From: Bacteroidetes bacterium HGW-Bacteroidetes-4
GTDB lineage: Bacteria > Bacteroidota > Bacteroidia > Bacteroidales > SZUA-534
Length of the DNA: 64,000 nucleotides
Assembly: GCA_002840905.1 (NCBI GenBank)
Contig: PHDD01000004.1
Coordinates: forward strand, 38,921-102,920
Direction of reading: 5' to 3'
In this document: positions 1 through 7,459 of the stretch, piece by piece
Layout of the letters: every line of letters starts with the position of its first letter
How positions within the stretch are numbered: position 1 is the stretch's first letter
Notes under the pieces: generated by a model
Told to the model about the DNA's origin: nothing
Seen by the model: the letters and a program-made list of their open reading frames with translations, nothing else
Databases searched by the model: none
Position numbers and translations under genes: made by a program

Positions 1-755
1 ATGTCAAGATCCTGAACAGCAGTTGCATCCATCGACGTTTCGTAGGCTTCTAAATTGAGTTGCCCCATGGTATCGAAAGTGAGTTTTGAATATTTGGCAT
101 CAATTTTTGCACTTCCCCTGATGCTTTTTGCTTTTATTTGTGTGTTGTAAGCATCAACTTCAAATTTTCCCGCAATGGAATGTTCAAAACTAATTTTACC
201 GTATTTCATGTTCAAAACCACATCGGCATTGGCAGGTATATAAACTTTAACATCGATCACATCGAACGCTTCGAGGGTAATTTTTGTACCACTGTGCAAT
301 TCAAATTCATTCCTTCGGATACCAAAAAAACTTACCATCGATAAGTGATTCTTATAAAACTTTGAAGTAATATCGACCTGGTTTCCCGATTGTGTAAGCA
401 TGAAACGCTCCATCTCTTTTTTAATCAGATCATCAATTTCAGGATCGTCGGTACTTATGCGATAATTAATTTTCACTACAGCCTCATCTTCTTTAGCCGG
501 AAAAACCTGAACATCGGCATCATAAAAAGTCAGGTTAAACTGACATCGCTGGTTTACTGACAAACGTTTTTCTACTGATATCAAAGTATCCTTGCCGGTG
601 GTATGCTTAGCATCGGAACCTAAAGCCATTTTATGAACAGGTGGTATTACAGGTAATACCGGAACAGGTTGCCCAAAAAGATAAGCCTGAAGCAATAAGG
701 CTACAATCAGTGAAAAACCCTGCTTAAAGATCGTATTTCTGGTTTTTGTTTTCAT
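1..755 (-). CDS. Secreted DUF4097-like beta-helix protein (3' end cut by window)
   Basis: Open frame of about 251 codons from the ATG at 755 to the left edge, no stop reached. Residues 1-28 form a signal peptide (MKTKTRN, then a hydrophobic run ending near YLFGQP). The rest is rich in short beta-strand repeats with alternating hydrophobic residues (for example ITLEAFDVIDVKVY, MKYGKISFEHS), the look of DUF4097/DUF2807 putative adhesin proteins of Bacteroidota. Its start overlaps the end of the upstream anti-sigma candidate by 32 bases, so the two are translationally linked. With the sigma factor it forms a three-gene operon that plausibly reports on or modifies the cell surface. The family assignment is by fold impression, not by a diagnostic motif. 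Confidence 0.7.
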   Translation of the reverse strand, partial: MKTKTRNTIFKQGFSLIVALLLQAYLFGQPVPVLPVIPPVHKMALGSDAKHTTGKDTLISVEKRLSVNQRCQFNLTFYDADVQVFPAKEDEAVVKINYRISTDDPEIDDLIKKEMERFMLTQSGNQVDITSKFYKNHLSMVSFFGIRRNEFELHSGTKITLEAFDVIDVKVYIPANADVVLNMKYGKISFEHSIAGKFEVDAYNTQIKAKSIRGSAKIDAKYSKLTFDTMGQLNLEAYETSMDATAVQDLD

Positions 756-1254
756 AATTCTTTTGTTTTTGTTTTTCGTAAATCAACTTTTCAATAATTC
801 GCAAGCGCTTTTCGTAGGTATCGAGCAGGAGAAATACCGCCCGTTCATTATAACCGGTTTCATAAATATCTTTGAGCCCGTTTTGATAAAGGATATCCAA
901 TTGGTTCAGCTCTTCAATCAACAAAACTTCCATGGGCGATTCATAATCGGGCAACGAGGTAAATTGTGCCCATTTTTCTTCTACCTGGTTTTTGTATTGT
1001 TGCTCACGTTCGGCCAGTTCCTGGTTTATCTGGCTCAAACTGGTAATTTGCTTTTGCATCATAAGCTCATGCCGTACAAATACGCCCACAGCCACAAACA
1101 AAACAAGTACGGCTGCAATACTTTTTAAGGTGTGCAAACGAAGCAATGGCTTACGTTCCATTCTCCGGCTAATCCCCAACCAAAGGTATTCCGTATTGGG
1201 TTCTTGATCGTCGAATGATTTTTTTTGTTGATTAATGTAGTTTTCAATATTCAT
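724..1254 (-). CDS. Single-pass membrane protein, probable anti-sigma factor
   Basis: 176 residues. Residues 1-44 are hydrophilic and would face the cytoplasm; residues 45-62 (SIAAVLVLFVAVGVFV) are one membrane segment; residues 65-95 look like a coiled coil, followed by a charged periplasmic tail ending in many Lys/Gln/Asn. It starts 25 bases after the ECF sigma factor gene and overlaps the next gene. No zinc-binding HxxxCxxC anti-sigma motif is present, so it is not of the ZAS type. The role as anti-sigma factor rests on gene order and one-TM topology; it is the arrangement seen for many Bacteroidota ECF operons. Confidence 0.6.
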   Translation of the reverse strand: MNIENYINQQKKSFDDQEPNTEYLWLGISRRMERKPLLRLHTLKSIAAVLVLFVAVGVFVRHELMMQKQITSLSQINQELAEREQQYKNQVEEKWAQFTSLPDYESPMEVLLIEELNQLDILYQNGLKDIYETGYNERAVFLLLDTYEKRLRIIEKLIYEKQKQKNYENKNQKYDL

Positions 1255-1279
1255 GGTACCATCAGTTAAGTGTTCTGAA

Positions 1280-1834
1280 TTAATCGGAATAAACTAAATA
1301 TTTTAATTGTGCTGCCAATAGTTTTTTTGAACGGTGGTACTGCACTTTGCAATTCGACTCCGACAAACCAAGCATTTCTGATATCTCGCTGAATTTGTAT
1401 TCTTCAATGGCTTTTAATGTAAATACTATCCGGGCACCTTCAGGTAAGGCAGCAATAGCTTTTTTTACTTCAACTATCGGCACTTTTTCATCCAAAGTAA
1501 AAGTTTCATCATCCGCTTCATTAAATTCAGTGATCTCGCTAAAATTGTGCATAAATCGTTTTCTTTTTCTCAACTGGGTTATACACTCATTTACTACAAT
1601 TCGCTTTAACCAGGAGCCAAAAGATGATTCGCCTTTAAAAGAACGGATGTTTAGAAATGCTTTTGCAAAAGCCTCCTGCAAATTGTCTTCGGCATCGAAC
1701 CGGTTTCCGCTCAAGCGAAACGATACGTTGTACATTGCACTCACAAAACTTTTATACAATTCGTATTGCGCCCGGCTGTCACCTTTTCGACAACGTTCAA
1801 TTAATTGGCTTTGCACTTTGTTTGTCAATTTCAA
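1280..1834 (-). CDS. RNA polymerase ECF-type sigma factor
   Basis: 184 residues. Sigma-70 region 2 spans about 20-88 (YELYKSFVSAMYNVSFRL, then the DAEDNLQEAFAKAFLNI core-binding helix), region 4 about 125-178 with a helix-turn-helix (ALPEGARIVFTLKAIE, then FSEISEMLGLSESNCKVQYHRSK in pieces). There is no ATG in a suitable place: an in-frame TAG lies just upstream and the first Met is near residue 34 inside region 2, so translation must begin at TTG 1834 or TTG 1828. First gene of an operon with the anti-sigma candidate and the DUF4097-like protein; it probably directs its own operon. A TACATTTG box at 1946-1953 could be its housekeeping promoter. Confidence 0.9.
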   Translation of the reverse strand: MKLTNKVQSQLIERCRKGDSRAQYELYKSFVSAMYNVSFRLSGNRFDAEDNLQEAFAKAFLNIRSFKGESSFGSWLKRIVVNECITQLRKRKRFMHNFSEITEFNEADDETFTLDEKVPIVEVKKAIAALPEGARIVFTLKAIEEYKFSEISEMLGLSESNCKVQYHRSKKLLAAQLKYLVYSD

Positions 1835-2231
1835 ACTTTTTTTATTATTCTGTTCTAAAGACTACTACCGGATGAAAAGGTTAAAATTATAATTCATTTT
1901 TATTGTAAATAAGCCTCTTCAAATTAAGAACAACGTATTAAGAACCAAATGTACAAACTCATTAACTGTCACTTAACCTATTTTATCGTTAACAAAAAAA
2001 AATAAAAAGAAAAAGAAAAAAGAATAAGTGAATGCTCCTAAAGTTAATGACATGCCATTGGAACTTTTTAAGCATATTATTTGAGATGAATTGAAAAATT
2101 GGGGTAGTACTTTGTTGGTTTATTAAACTAACAAACACCGACAAATAAAAAAAACAAAACCCATGTTAAACTGTTATTATAATTGATTAGAGACAAACGT
2201 TTTATGGTCGCATTTCCGTTTATTACTTTTT
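1835..2231. other. Divergent intergenic region, 397 bases
   Basis: Lies between the ECF sigma operon (leftward) and the unknown protein at 2232 (rightward). It holds an A-rich tract around 1990-2025, a minus-strand TACATTTG box at 1946-1953, and a small odd palindrome GTTTA-T-TAAAC near 2120. No open frame over 60 codons and no RNA gene is visible. Confidence 0.6.
1946..1953 (-). promoter_or_regulatory. Candidate -7 box TACATTTG for the sigma operon
   Basis: Plus strand CAAATGTA, i.e. TACATTTG on the minus strand, matching the Bacteroidota -7 consensus TAnnTTTG. It would put the transcript start about 100 bases before the TTG start of the ECF sigma gene. No clear TTTG -33 element is visible, so this is tentative. 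Confidence 0.35.
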
Positions 2232-2894
2232 ATGCCACAACCAAAAAAAATATTGAAACAGGTATTTGTAGAACAAACGCGGAACGTGTTAATAAAGGTG
2301 CAAACACAATCAGAAATTGCCTTGCGGCTGGCATCGTATGGATACACCGAAGATAAAATAAACGAAGGCTTGCGCATTCATCAGGATGCCTTTGCACTAA
2401 TTGAGGTTACCAACGACAATCAGAAAAACAATCACCCACTTTATTTGGAATACATAAAACTGCGGAGTGAACTTGAGCAACTTTACACTTTGCATAGAAA
2501 TAAAGCATTGAAAATATTCCGAAAAAGTCCCGATGTACTTGGCGACCTGTTTTTAGCCGGAACCATTCCAACTACCTATTCCGACTGGAGTTTTGTTGTG
2601 GAACGATTTTATTGTGAGTTACATGCCAATAAAATACTTCAGGAACGTCTGGTTCGTTTCCGGTTTTCATTAGCTGAAATAAAAAGAGGTAAGCAATTAT
2701 TCGATCAGATGCAAAAAGCCCGTACCAACTACCTGAAACAAGCCAACGGCCATACTGATAAAGATTTTGAAAATCGTGAGGAAATTATTACACTGGAACA
2801 ATGGATGGACGACTTTTTAATTGCTGCAGAACTGGCTCTTGAAGACAAACCCCGCTTGTTAAAAGCTTTGGGCATTACTGAATTTTCAATCTAA
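2232..2894 (+). CDS. Conserved-looking cytoplasmic protein of unknown function
   Basis: 220 residues starting at an ATG. No signal peptide or membrane segment. The protein is highly charged and mostly helical; residues 75-100 (LRSELEQLYTLHRNKALKIFRKS) and 145-170 (AEIKRGKQLFDQMQKAR) look like amphipathic helices. I do not recognise a catalytic motif. It resembles Bacteroidota-specific hypothetical proteins with repeated helix pairs but no name can be supported. It precedes the DNA alkyltransferase by 43 bases on the same strand and may be cotranscribed. Confidence 0.7.
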   Translation: MPQPKKILKQVFVEQTRNVLIKVQTQSEIALRLASYGYTEDKINEGLRIHQDAFALIEVTNDNQKNNHPLYLEYIKLRSELEQLYTLHRNKALKIFRKSPDVLGDLFLAGTIPTTYSDWSFVVERFYCELHANKILQERLVRFRFSLAEIKRGKQLFDQMQKARTNYLKQANGHTDKDFENREEIITLEQWMDDFLIAAELALEDKPRLLKALGITEFSI

Positions 2895-2937
2895 ACAAAA
2901 TGTATTAGCTTGCAGGTGTTTGCTATCAAATAAAAAA

Positions 2938-3498
2938 ATGAACGAAACCCACCCTTTTCAGTTTAAACTTCACCAATTTGAGTCACCACTTGGAATTATG
3001 GCTGCAGCTGAAAATGAAATGGGAATTACCCATTTGGGTTTTGGAACCGCTATTGAACTTGCGAATAAGCTCGAAAATCAATTCAGGAAAAAACCGCATA
3101 CCTTAGTTTATAAAACATCATCCATAATTGACTCATTAGTTAGCCAGATTGATGAATTTTTTAACGGAACACGAAATGAATTTCAGCTTTTGTTAAACCC
3201 AATGGGAACCATGTTTCAACAAAAAGTGTGGAACGATTTACAAAAAATTCCCTTTGGTCAAACACAAACTTACCTGCAACAAGCAAAAAATACTGGAAAT
3301 GCCAAAACCATTCGGGCCAGTGCATCGGCCAACGGCCAAAACCCAATTGCCATTATAATTCCCTGTCACCGCATAATTGGTTCCGACGGTAGCTTAACCG
3401 GATATGCCGGCGGATTATGGCGCAAAAAATGGTTGCTGGAGCATGAAGCAAAATATTCAGGAAAAAGCTTTCAAACTCATTTAAATTTAAGCTTTTAA
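2938..3498 (+). CDS. ogt: Methylated-DNA--protein-cysteine S-methyltransferase
   Basis: 186 residues from the ATG at 2938; a TTG at 2920 would add six residues without support. It transfers alkyl groups from O6-alkylguanine to its own Cys, a one-turnover DNA repair step. The active site IIPCHRII is near residue 142, preceded by the DNA-recognition helix (FQQKVWNDLQKIPFGQT; RASASANGQNP) and followed by LTGYAGGLWRKKWLLEHE. The N-terminal methyltransferase_1N-like domain (about 1-85) is degenerate. All catalytic elements of the Ogt family are present. It ends at a bidirectional terminator shared with the convergent lipoprotein gene. Confidence 0.93.
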   Translation: MNETHPFQFKLHQFESPLGIMAAAENEMGITHLGFGTAIELANKLENQFRKKPHTLVYKTSSIIDSLVSQIDEFFNGTRNEFQLLLNPMGTMFQQKVWNDLQKIPFGQTQTYLQQAKNTGNAKTIRASASANGQNPIAIIIPCHRIIGSDGSLTGYAGGLWRKKWLLEHEAKYSGKSFQTHLNLSF

Positions 3499-3515
3499 CA
3501 TAAAAACAGGTAAAA

Positions 3516-3551
3516 AAAAGGAGTTGATTAATTAGCATACAAACTCCTTTT
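3516..3551. terminator. Bidirectional terminator hairpin
   Basis: Stem AAAAGGAGTT / AACTCCTTTT with a 16-base loop, flanked by A and T tracts on either side. It sits between the convergent ogt and DUF4625 genes and can serve both strands. Confidence 0.8.
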
Positions 3552-3555
3552 CAGA

Positions 3556-4020
3556 CTATTCCAAAATAATATCAATAAAAACATGGTTTTCGTTACCCGA
3601 AATATCGGTACAAAATATGCCCATGTGATATTCTCCGGGCATTACCGGTTCTAAAAAACCTTCCTTACCCATTATGCTATCAGGAACAGCAATTAAATGG
3701 TGCTTTACTTCACTTTGAGTAAGTCCCGTTTCAAATTCCCAGCTTTTTTCATAAGTCCAGGGATGTCCTTCGTTCAGATTAAGTTTCGCATACTTTGTAT
3801 GTACATGTTCTTGGGCTGAATGAATGTCAATTTTATAGGCTTTTAAAGCCACATCATCAGTAAAAGTTGCTTCAAATGGAATTGCACTCCCAATTGCAAT
3901 TGTTTGATCGAAAACCGGTTGTGCCAAATTTATTTCAGGAGCTGTGTTGTCAACATCTTCTTTTTTACACGATATAAGTGCCACTACAATTGCAGTTATT
4001 AACAATATTTGCTTTTTCAT
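3556..4020 (-). CDS. DUF4625-type lipoprotein
   Basis: 154 residues. Signal peptide with a lipobox (VVALISC, Cys18), so lipid-anchored. The mature part matches the layout of DUF4625: PEINLAQP, a DDVALKAYKIDIHSA segment, the aromatic WTYEKSWEF region and the C-terminal MPGEYHMGIFCTDISGNE. Histidines in DIHSAQEHVHTK and EVKHHLIAVPD could bind a metal. It lies 19 bases downstream of the TonB receptor gene and is probably its cotranscribed surface or periplasmic partner. The precise function of DUF4625 is unknown to me. Confidence 0.75.
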   Translation of the reverse strand: MKKQILLITAIVVALISCKKEDVDNTAPEINLAQPVFDQTIAIGSAIPFEATFTDDVALKAYKIDIHSAQEHVHTKYAKLNLNEGHPWTYEKSWEFETGLTQSEVKHHLIAVPDSIMGKEGFLEPVMPGEYHMGIFCTDISGNENHVFIDIILE

Positions 4021-4039
4021 TTTTTGTACAATTAATAAA

Positions 4040-6412
4040 TTAAAATTTGAGTTTTGCCACCAACTGAATGTTGCGTCCCGGCTCGGGAATATCTAGTTTT
4101 CGGTAAAAACTCATGTGATTGTAATACTTTTTATCAAAAAGGTTTTGCACCTGAAATACCAAACTCAAGGGTAGTTGTTTCAGGTTCAAATCAGACATCA
4201 GAACCAATCCGAAATACATATAACCCGGAGTGGCTAATTCACCCTGCCCGCGGGTTTGGTCTTTTTCCAAGGCCCACTTACTGTTAGCCGCCACCGAAAC
4301 CTTGTCTCCCAAAATTATTTTAAGTGCCAGATAACCATTTACCGGAGGAGTGAATGGAATTCCATAACTCAATAATACCTGTTCATTTATCAGATAATTA
4401 TAGGGTAATTCCAGGTTGACATCAAAAATTACTTTTTCGTAAAAGGTTTTTGATGTTACAAGCTCCAACCCGCTGATTAAGGCCTGCGACTGACGATAAT
4501 AATAAATTCCACCCGCATCGGGCAAGGGATGGTCTAATGTGCCGGTAGGTTGTAAATAAATAAAATTTTTGAAGTAATAAGCATACGCTCCAATTCCTAA
4601 GTTCCAGCTTGCTTTTTTGTATTCCCCATGAAAATCGAAATAGTAGCCCGCTTCATTATTTAATCCAGGATTCCCTACTTCGAATCGGTACGAACCATGA
4701 TGTACCCCGTTGGCTCCCAGCTCAACGGCAGTCGGAACACGAAAAGCCTTTCCCAGATTTACACGAAGCAGTGTATTTGAAAATCCCTGAAAGGTACTTC
4801 CCACATGCCACGAAATTCCGGGATAATTTACCGTCACTGATTGGCTTCGCTGCGCATAATAAGCAGCCTCTTCATCCGAGCGATCGGGCAGATTTTTTAC
4901 ATACTGATAAACCAGGCTATCGAAATAAGCTGTTCCATGATACGTTCCATAATCGAAACGAAGGCCGCCAAAAAGTTTCCAGTCAGCATTTAGCGATAAT
5001 TCATCTTTAATAAAAAGTCCGGAAATAAAGCGCCTGTAGGCGGGTAAAAAATAACTGTATCCATCAACCCGATTATCGGAGTACTGATTTTGCAATCCAA
5101 CCGTTATCTTATTTCTATCCAAATCATTAAACACCACCTTAAAATTGCCCGAAATTGTATTTAACCTGAAATCAAGTTCCAAATCGGGATTATCAGCAAG
5201 TGGATTCTGACCTGGAAAATGCGAATGAAAAAGGCTCCACTCCTGACGGTGGTTTTGCTGAAACGCCAAATCGGCAAAAAAAGTCAAGTCATGCAAAAAC
5301 CATTTGTTGTTACTGCTTATTTTGGTGTGCCTAACCTGCTGAAAGGGAAATTCAACATTATGGGAGTTACCATCATCGGCCACTTTAGTTTCGTCAGGAA
5401 TACCATGTGCGCCCGGAAAAAATCCTGATTTTTGGGAAACATTACTTATACTAAGAACGCTTTTAAAATGCGTGGAAATATAACCCAACTGACCACTCCA
5501 GTCGAATTCATTTCCTGCAGTGTTTTTTAAGTTCCGGTTATGAATTGGAATCTTCCGGGTTAAATATACGATGGTATCGGCCGGAATAGCATAATCACCA
5601 AAATTAAGGTAGGAAACTCTTGCTTTGTAATAAATTTTATTTTTACGTTGCTGTAATTGAACCGAGCCACCAATAGTATTATTTATTGATTTTACCAGCA
5701 TACTTGCTTCACCTGCAACAGGCCCGTTAAAAGGTAAGCTTTGATTATCCATATTAATGACACCGCCCAAGGCATCACTGCCATATTCAATGGGCGATGC
5801 GCCTTTTATTAACTCGGCTGTTTCAACGGCAAAAGGATCCACTTCAACTCCATGATCGGCTCCCCATTGTTGATTTTCCTGCTTAATTCCATTTTCACTG
5901 ACAACCACACGATTGAATCCCATTCCCCGAATAAAGGGTTTTGAAGCATTTGCTCCAATATTTATTACATTGATACCCGAAATCTTTTCCAGGCTCTTGA
6001 TAAAAGTCCCAGAAAGATTCTCTGCTACAAAACGGGAATCAACAATTTCGTTTTTAATGGAGCGTACGGTATCGAATCGTTGTACCTGAATTGAAATTTC
6101 ATTCAGGTGATGCACTTCGGGATGTAACGAAATTTGCAGGTTTTGCCCCGCAATAATTTCAACCAAAGTGTCGAGTGGCTGATAACCCATATAAGAAAAG
6201 GTCAGCTTCTGTTTGCCCGGATGCACCTTATCGATAAAAAACTGTCCCTGGGTGTTTGTGATTACACAAACTTCGCCAAAATGCACATGGCATCCGGGCA
6301 AAGGCAATTGCTGGACATCGTTTACCACCCCCTTTACTGTTATTACATTTTGCGATTTAACTCCAACAGGAATCAACAAAAACAGCAACAGCAATAATTG
6401 TGAATACTTCAT
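4040..6412 (-). CDS. TonB-dependent outer membrane receptor
   Basis: 790 residues. Signal peptide 1-20; residues 22-105 form a carboxypeptidase-regulatory-like beta-sandwich (VKGVVNDVQQLPLPGCHVHFGE...); plug domain about 125-235 (VAENLSGTFIKSLEKISGINV, FIRGMGFNRVVVSENGIKQE, ELIKGASPIEYGSDALGGVINM in pieces); then a 22-strand type barrel ending in an aromatic residue (LVAKLKF). No SusD partner is present, so this is a small-molecule or metal receptor rather than a Sus glycan system. Flanking DUF4625 lipoprotein and His/Cys-rich exported peptide argue for a transition metal or its complex as ligand (inference). Confidence 0.9.
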   Translation of the reverse strand: MKYSQLLLLLFLLIPVGVKSQNVITVKGVVNDVQQLPLPGCHVHFGEVCVITNTQGQFFIDKVHPGKQKLTFSYMGYQPLDTLVEIIAGQNLQISLHPEVHHLNEISIQVQRFDTVRSIKNEIVDSRFVAENLSGTFIKSLEKISGINVINIGANASKPFIRGMGFNRVVVSENGIKQENQQWGADHGVEVDPFAVETAELIKGASPIEYGSDALGGVINMDNQSLPFNGPVAGEASMLVKSINNTIGGSVQLQQRKNKIYYKARVSYLNFGDYAIPADTIVYLTRKIPIHNRNLKNTAGNEFDWSGQLGYISTHFKSVLSISNVSQKSGFFPGAHGIPDETKVADDGNSHNVEFPFQQVRHTKISSNNKWFLHDLTFFADLAFQQNHRQEWSLFHSHFPGQNPLADNPDLELDFRLNTISGNFKVVFNDLDRNKITVGLQNQYSDNRVDGYSYFLPAYRRFISGLFIKDELSLNADWKLFGGLRFDYGTYHGTAYFDSLVYQYVKNLPDRSDEEAAYYAQRSQSVTVNYPGISWHVGSTFQGFSNTLLRVNLGKAFRVPTAVELGANGVHHGSYRFEVGNPGLNNEAGYYFDFHGEYKKASWNLGIGAYAYYFKNFIYLQPTGTLDHPLPDAGGIYYYRQSQALISGLELVTSKTFYEKVIFDVNLELPYNYLINEQVLLSYGIPFTPPVNGYLALKIILGDKVSVAANSKWALEKDQTRGQGELATPGYMYFGLVLMSDLNLKQLPLSLVFQVQNLFDKKYYNHMSFYRKLDIPEPGRNIQLVAKLKF

Positions 6413-6487
6413 TGCATAAGCTATTAATCACACAAACAAAACCAGCGTTTTGCCGTGCTTAAAAAAACTTTGATAATTTTAAAAATA

Positions 6488-6829
6488 CTAAACCGGCAAT
6501 AAAGGAGGTGCTCTTAAAGCATAGGAACGAAAAAAGTTTTGTTTATCAGGATTCAGGTACTTTTGTAAAGGAACAAAATCCAACGCTTCAGAATGGAGTG
6601 GGAACTGCCATTGCAGAATCAAATCCATGGTAGTTAGTTCATAGGCCAGAATAGGACAAACATATTCTGTCTGTTCAAAAACCCGATTGAACTTATGGTG
6701 TGTATGTTCGCAGCAAATAGTTTCCGGATGCCTGTGATGCGTTAGTGCATGCAACGACTGAAAAAATATGGGAAAGAAAAATATCCCTGCTAAACTTAAA
6801 ACTATCGGTATTTTCTTGATTTGCTTCAT
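6488..6829 (-). CDS. Small exported His/Cys-rich protein, candidate metal-handling peptide
   Basis: 113 residues. Residues 1-28 form a signal peptide or anchor (IVLSLAGIFFFPIFF). The mature N-terminus holds a dense cluster of metal ligands (LTHHRHPETICCEHTHHKF). The C-terminus ends in ALRAPPLLPV, a R-[AG]-P-P tail like that of DUF2946-type proteins and of small proteins that sit before metal-linked TonB receptors. It is the first gene of the set, 75 bases before the receptor. I infer a role in binding or sensing a metal such as zinc or copper at the envelope; there is no direct proof in the sequence. Confidence 0.65.
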   Translation of the reverse strand: MKQIKKIPIVLSLAGIFFFPIFFQSLHALTHHRHPETICCEHTHHKFNRVFEQTEYVCPILAYELTTMDLILQWQFPLHSEALDFVPLQKYLNPDKQNFFRSYALRAPPLLPV

Positions 6830-6891
6830 TTTTTAAGAATCACAAAAATAACAAAAGTCCCTGTTAAAAGTTCACGGAAAGGCATAATAAA

Positions 6892-6925
6892 AAACAGCCG
6901 CTCTTTTAGTTAAAAGCGACTGTTT
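6892..6925 (-). terminator. Terminator of the hydrogenase operon
   Basis: Stem AAACAGCCGCT / AGCGACTGTTT (one G-T pair) followed by T-rich sequence on the minus strand, 20 bases beyond the hndA stop codon. Confidence 0.8.
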
Positions 6926-6945
6926 AAAAATTCACTATTGGTTTG

Positions 6946-7428
6946 TTATTCGTATTCTGCTAAAATATCGGCGACGCCATCGGCCGAAACCCGACCGTAT
7001 ACCTTTTCACCAACTAAAACCACCGGAGCTAATCCGCAGGCACCCACGCAACGTAGGCAACTTAACGAGAATTTTCCATCGGCACTGGTTTCGCCAACTT
7101 CAATTTTTAGGCGACGCTTAAATTCATCGAGCACTTTTTCGGCTCCCCGAACATAACAGGCAGTGCCAGTACATACTGAAATAGGGTGCTGGCCTTTAGG
7201 TATCATAGTGAAAAATGAGTAAAATGTAACCACACCATAAACCTTGGCCACCGGAACATTCAGCTCTTGAGCTACAATCTCCTGAACTTCGGCGGGTAAA
7301 TATCCAAAAATGCTTTGCGCTTTGTGCAACACATTAATGAGCTCCCCTGACTGGTTTCCGAAAGATGCACAAACTTCTTTCAGTTTTTCAACCTCGGCAG
7401 GGTTCAATTTTATTTTTACGCTTGACAT
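6946..7428 (-). CDS. hndA: NuoE-like subunit of bifurcating [FeFe]-hydrogenase
   Basis: 160 residues from ATG 7428; a TTG at 7467 inside the upstream gene is less likely. NuoE/HoxE family thioredoxin-like [2Fe-2S] protein: helical N-terminal part (AEVEKLKEVCASFGNQ, INVLHKAQSIFGYLP), then Cys ligands in SVCTGTACYVRGA and LSCLRCVGACGLAP, four in total. In HndABCD complexes it passes electrons between the NuoF-like flavoprotein and the hydrogenase subunit in the cytoplasm. It is the last gene of the operon here, whereas hndA is first in the Desulfovibrio operon from which the name comes. Confidence 0.9.
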   Translation of the reverse strand: MSSVKIKLNPAEVEKLKEVCASFGNQSGELINVLHKAQSIFGYLPAEVQEIVAQELNVPVAKVYGVVTFYSFFTMIPKGQHPISVCTGTACYVRGAEKVLDEFKRRLKIEVGETSADGKFSLSCLRCVGACGLAPVVLVGEKVYGRVSADGVADILAEYE

Positions 7429-7459
7429 ATCTTTATCTTTATTAAGTTCAACAAATGTA

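Noticed and set aside
4609..5010. Open frame of 133 codons on the plus strand inside the TonB receptor gene
   Set aside because: Fully antisense to a well-supported receptor, no signal peptide or motif, composition is that of a shadow frame.
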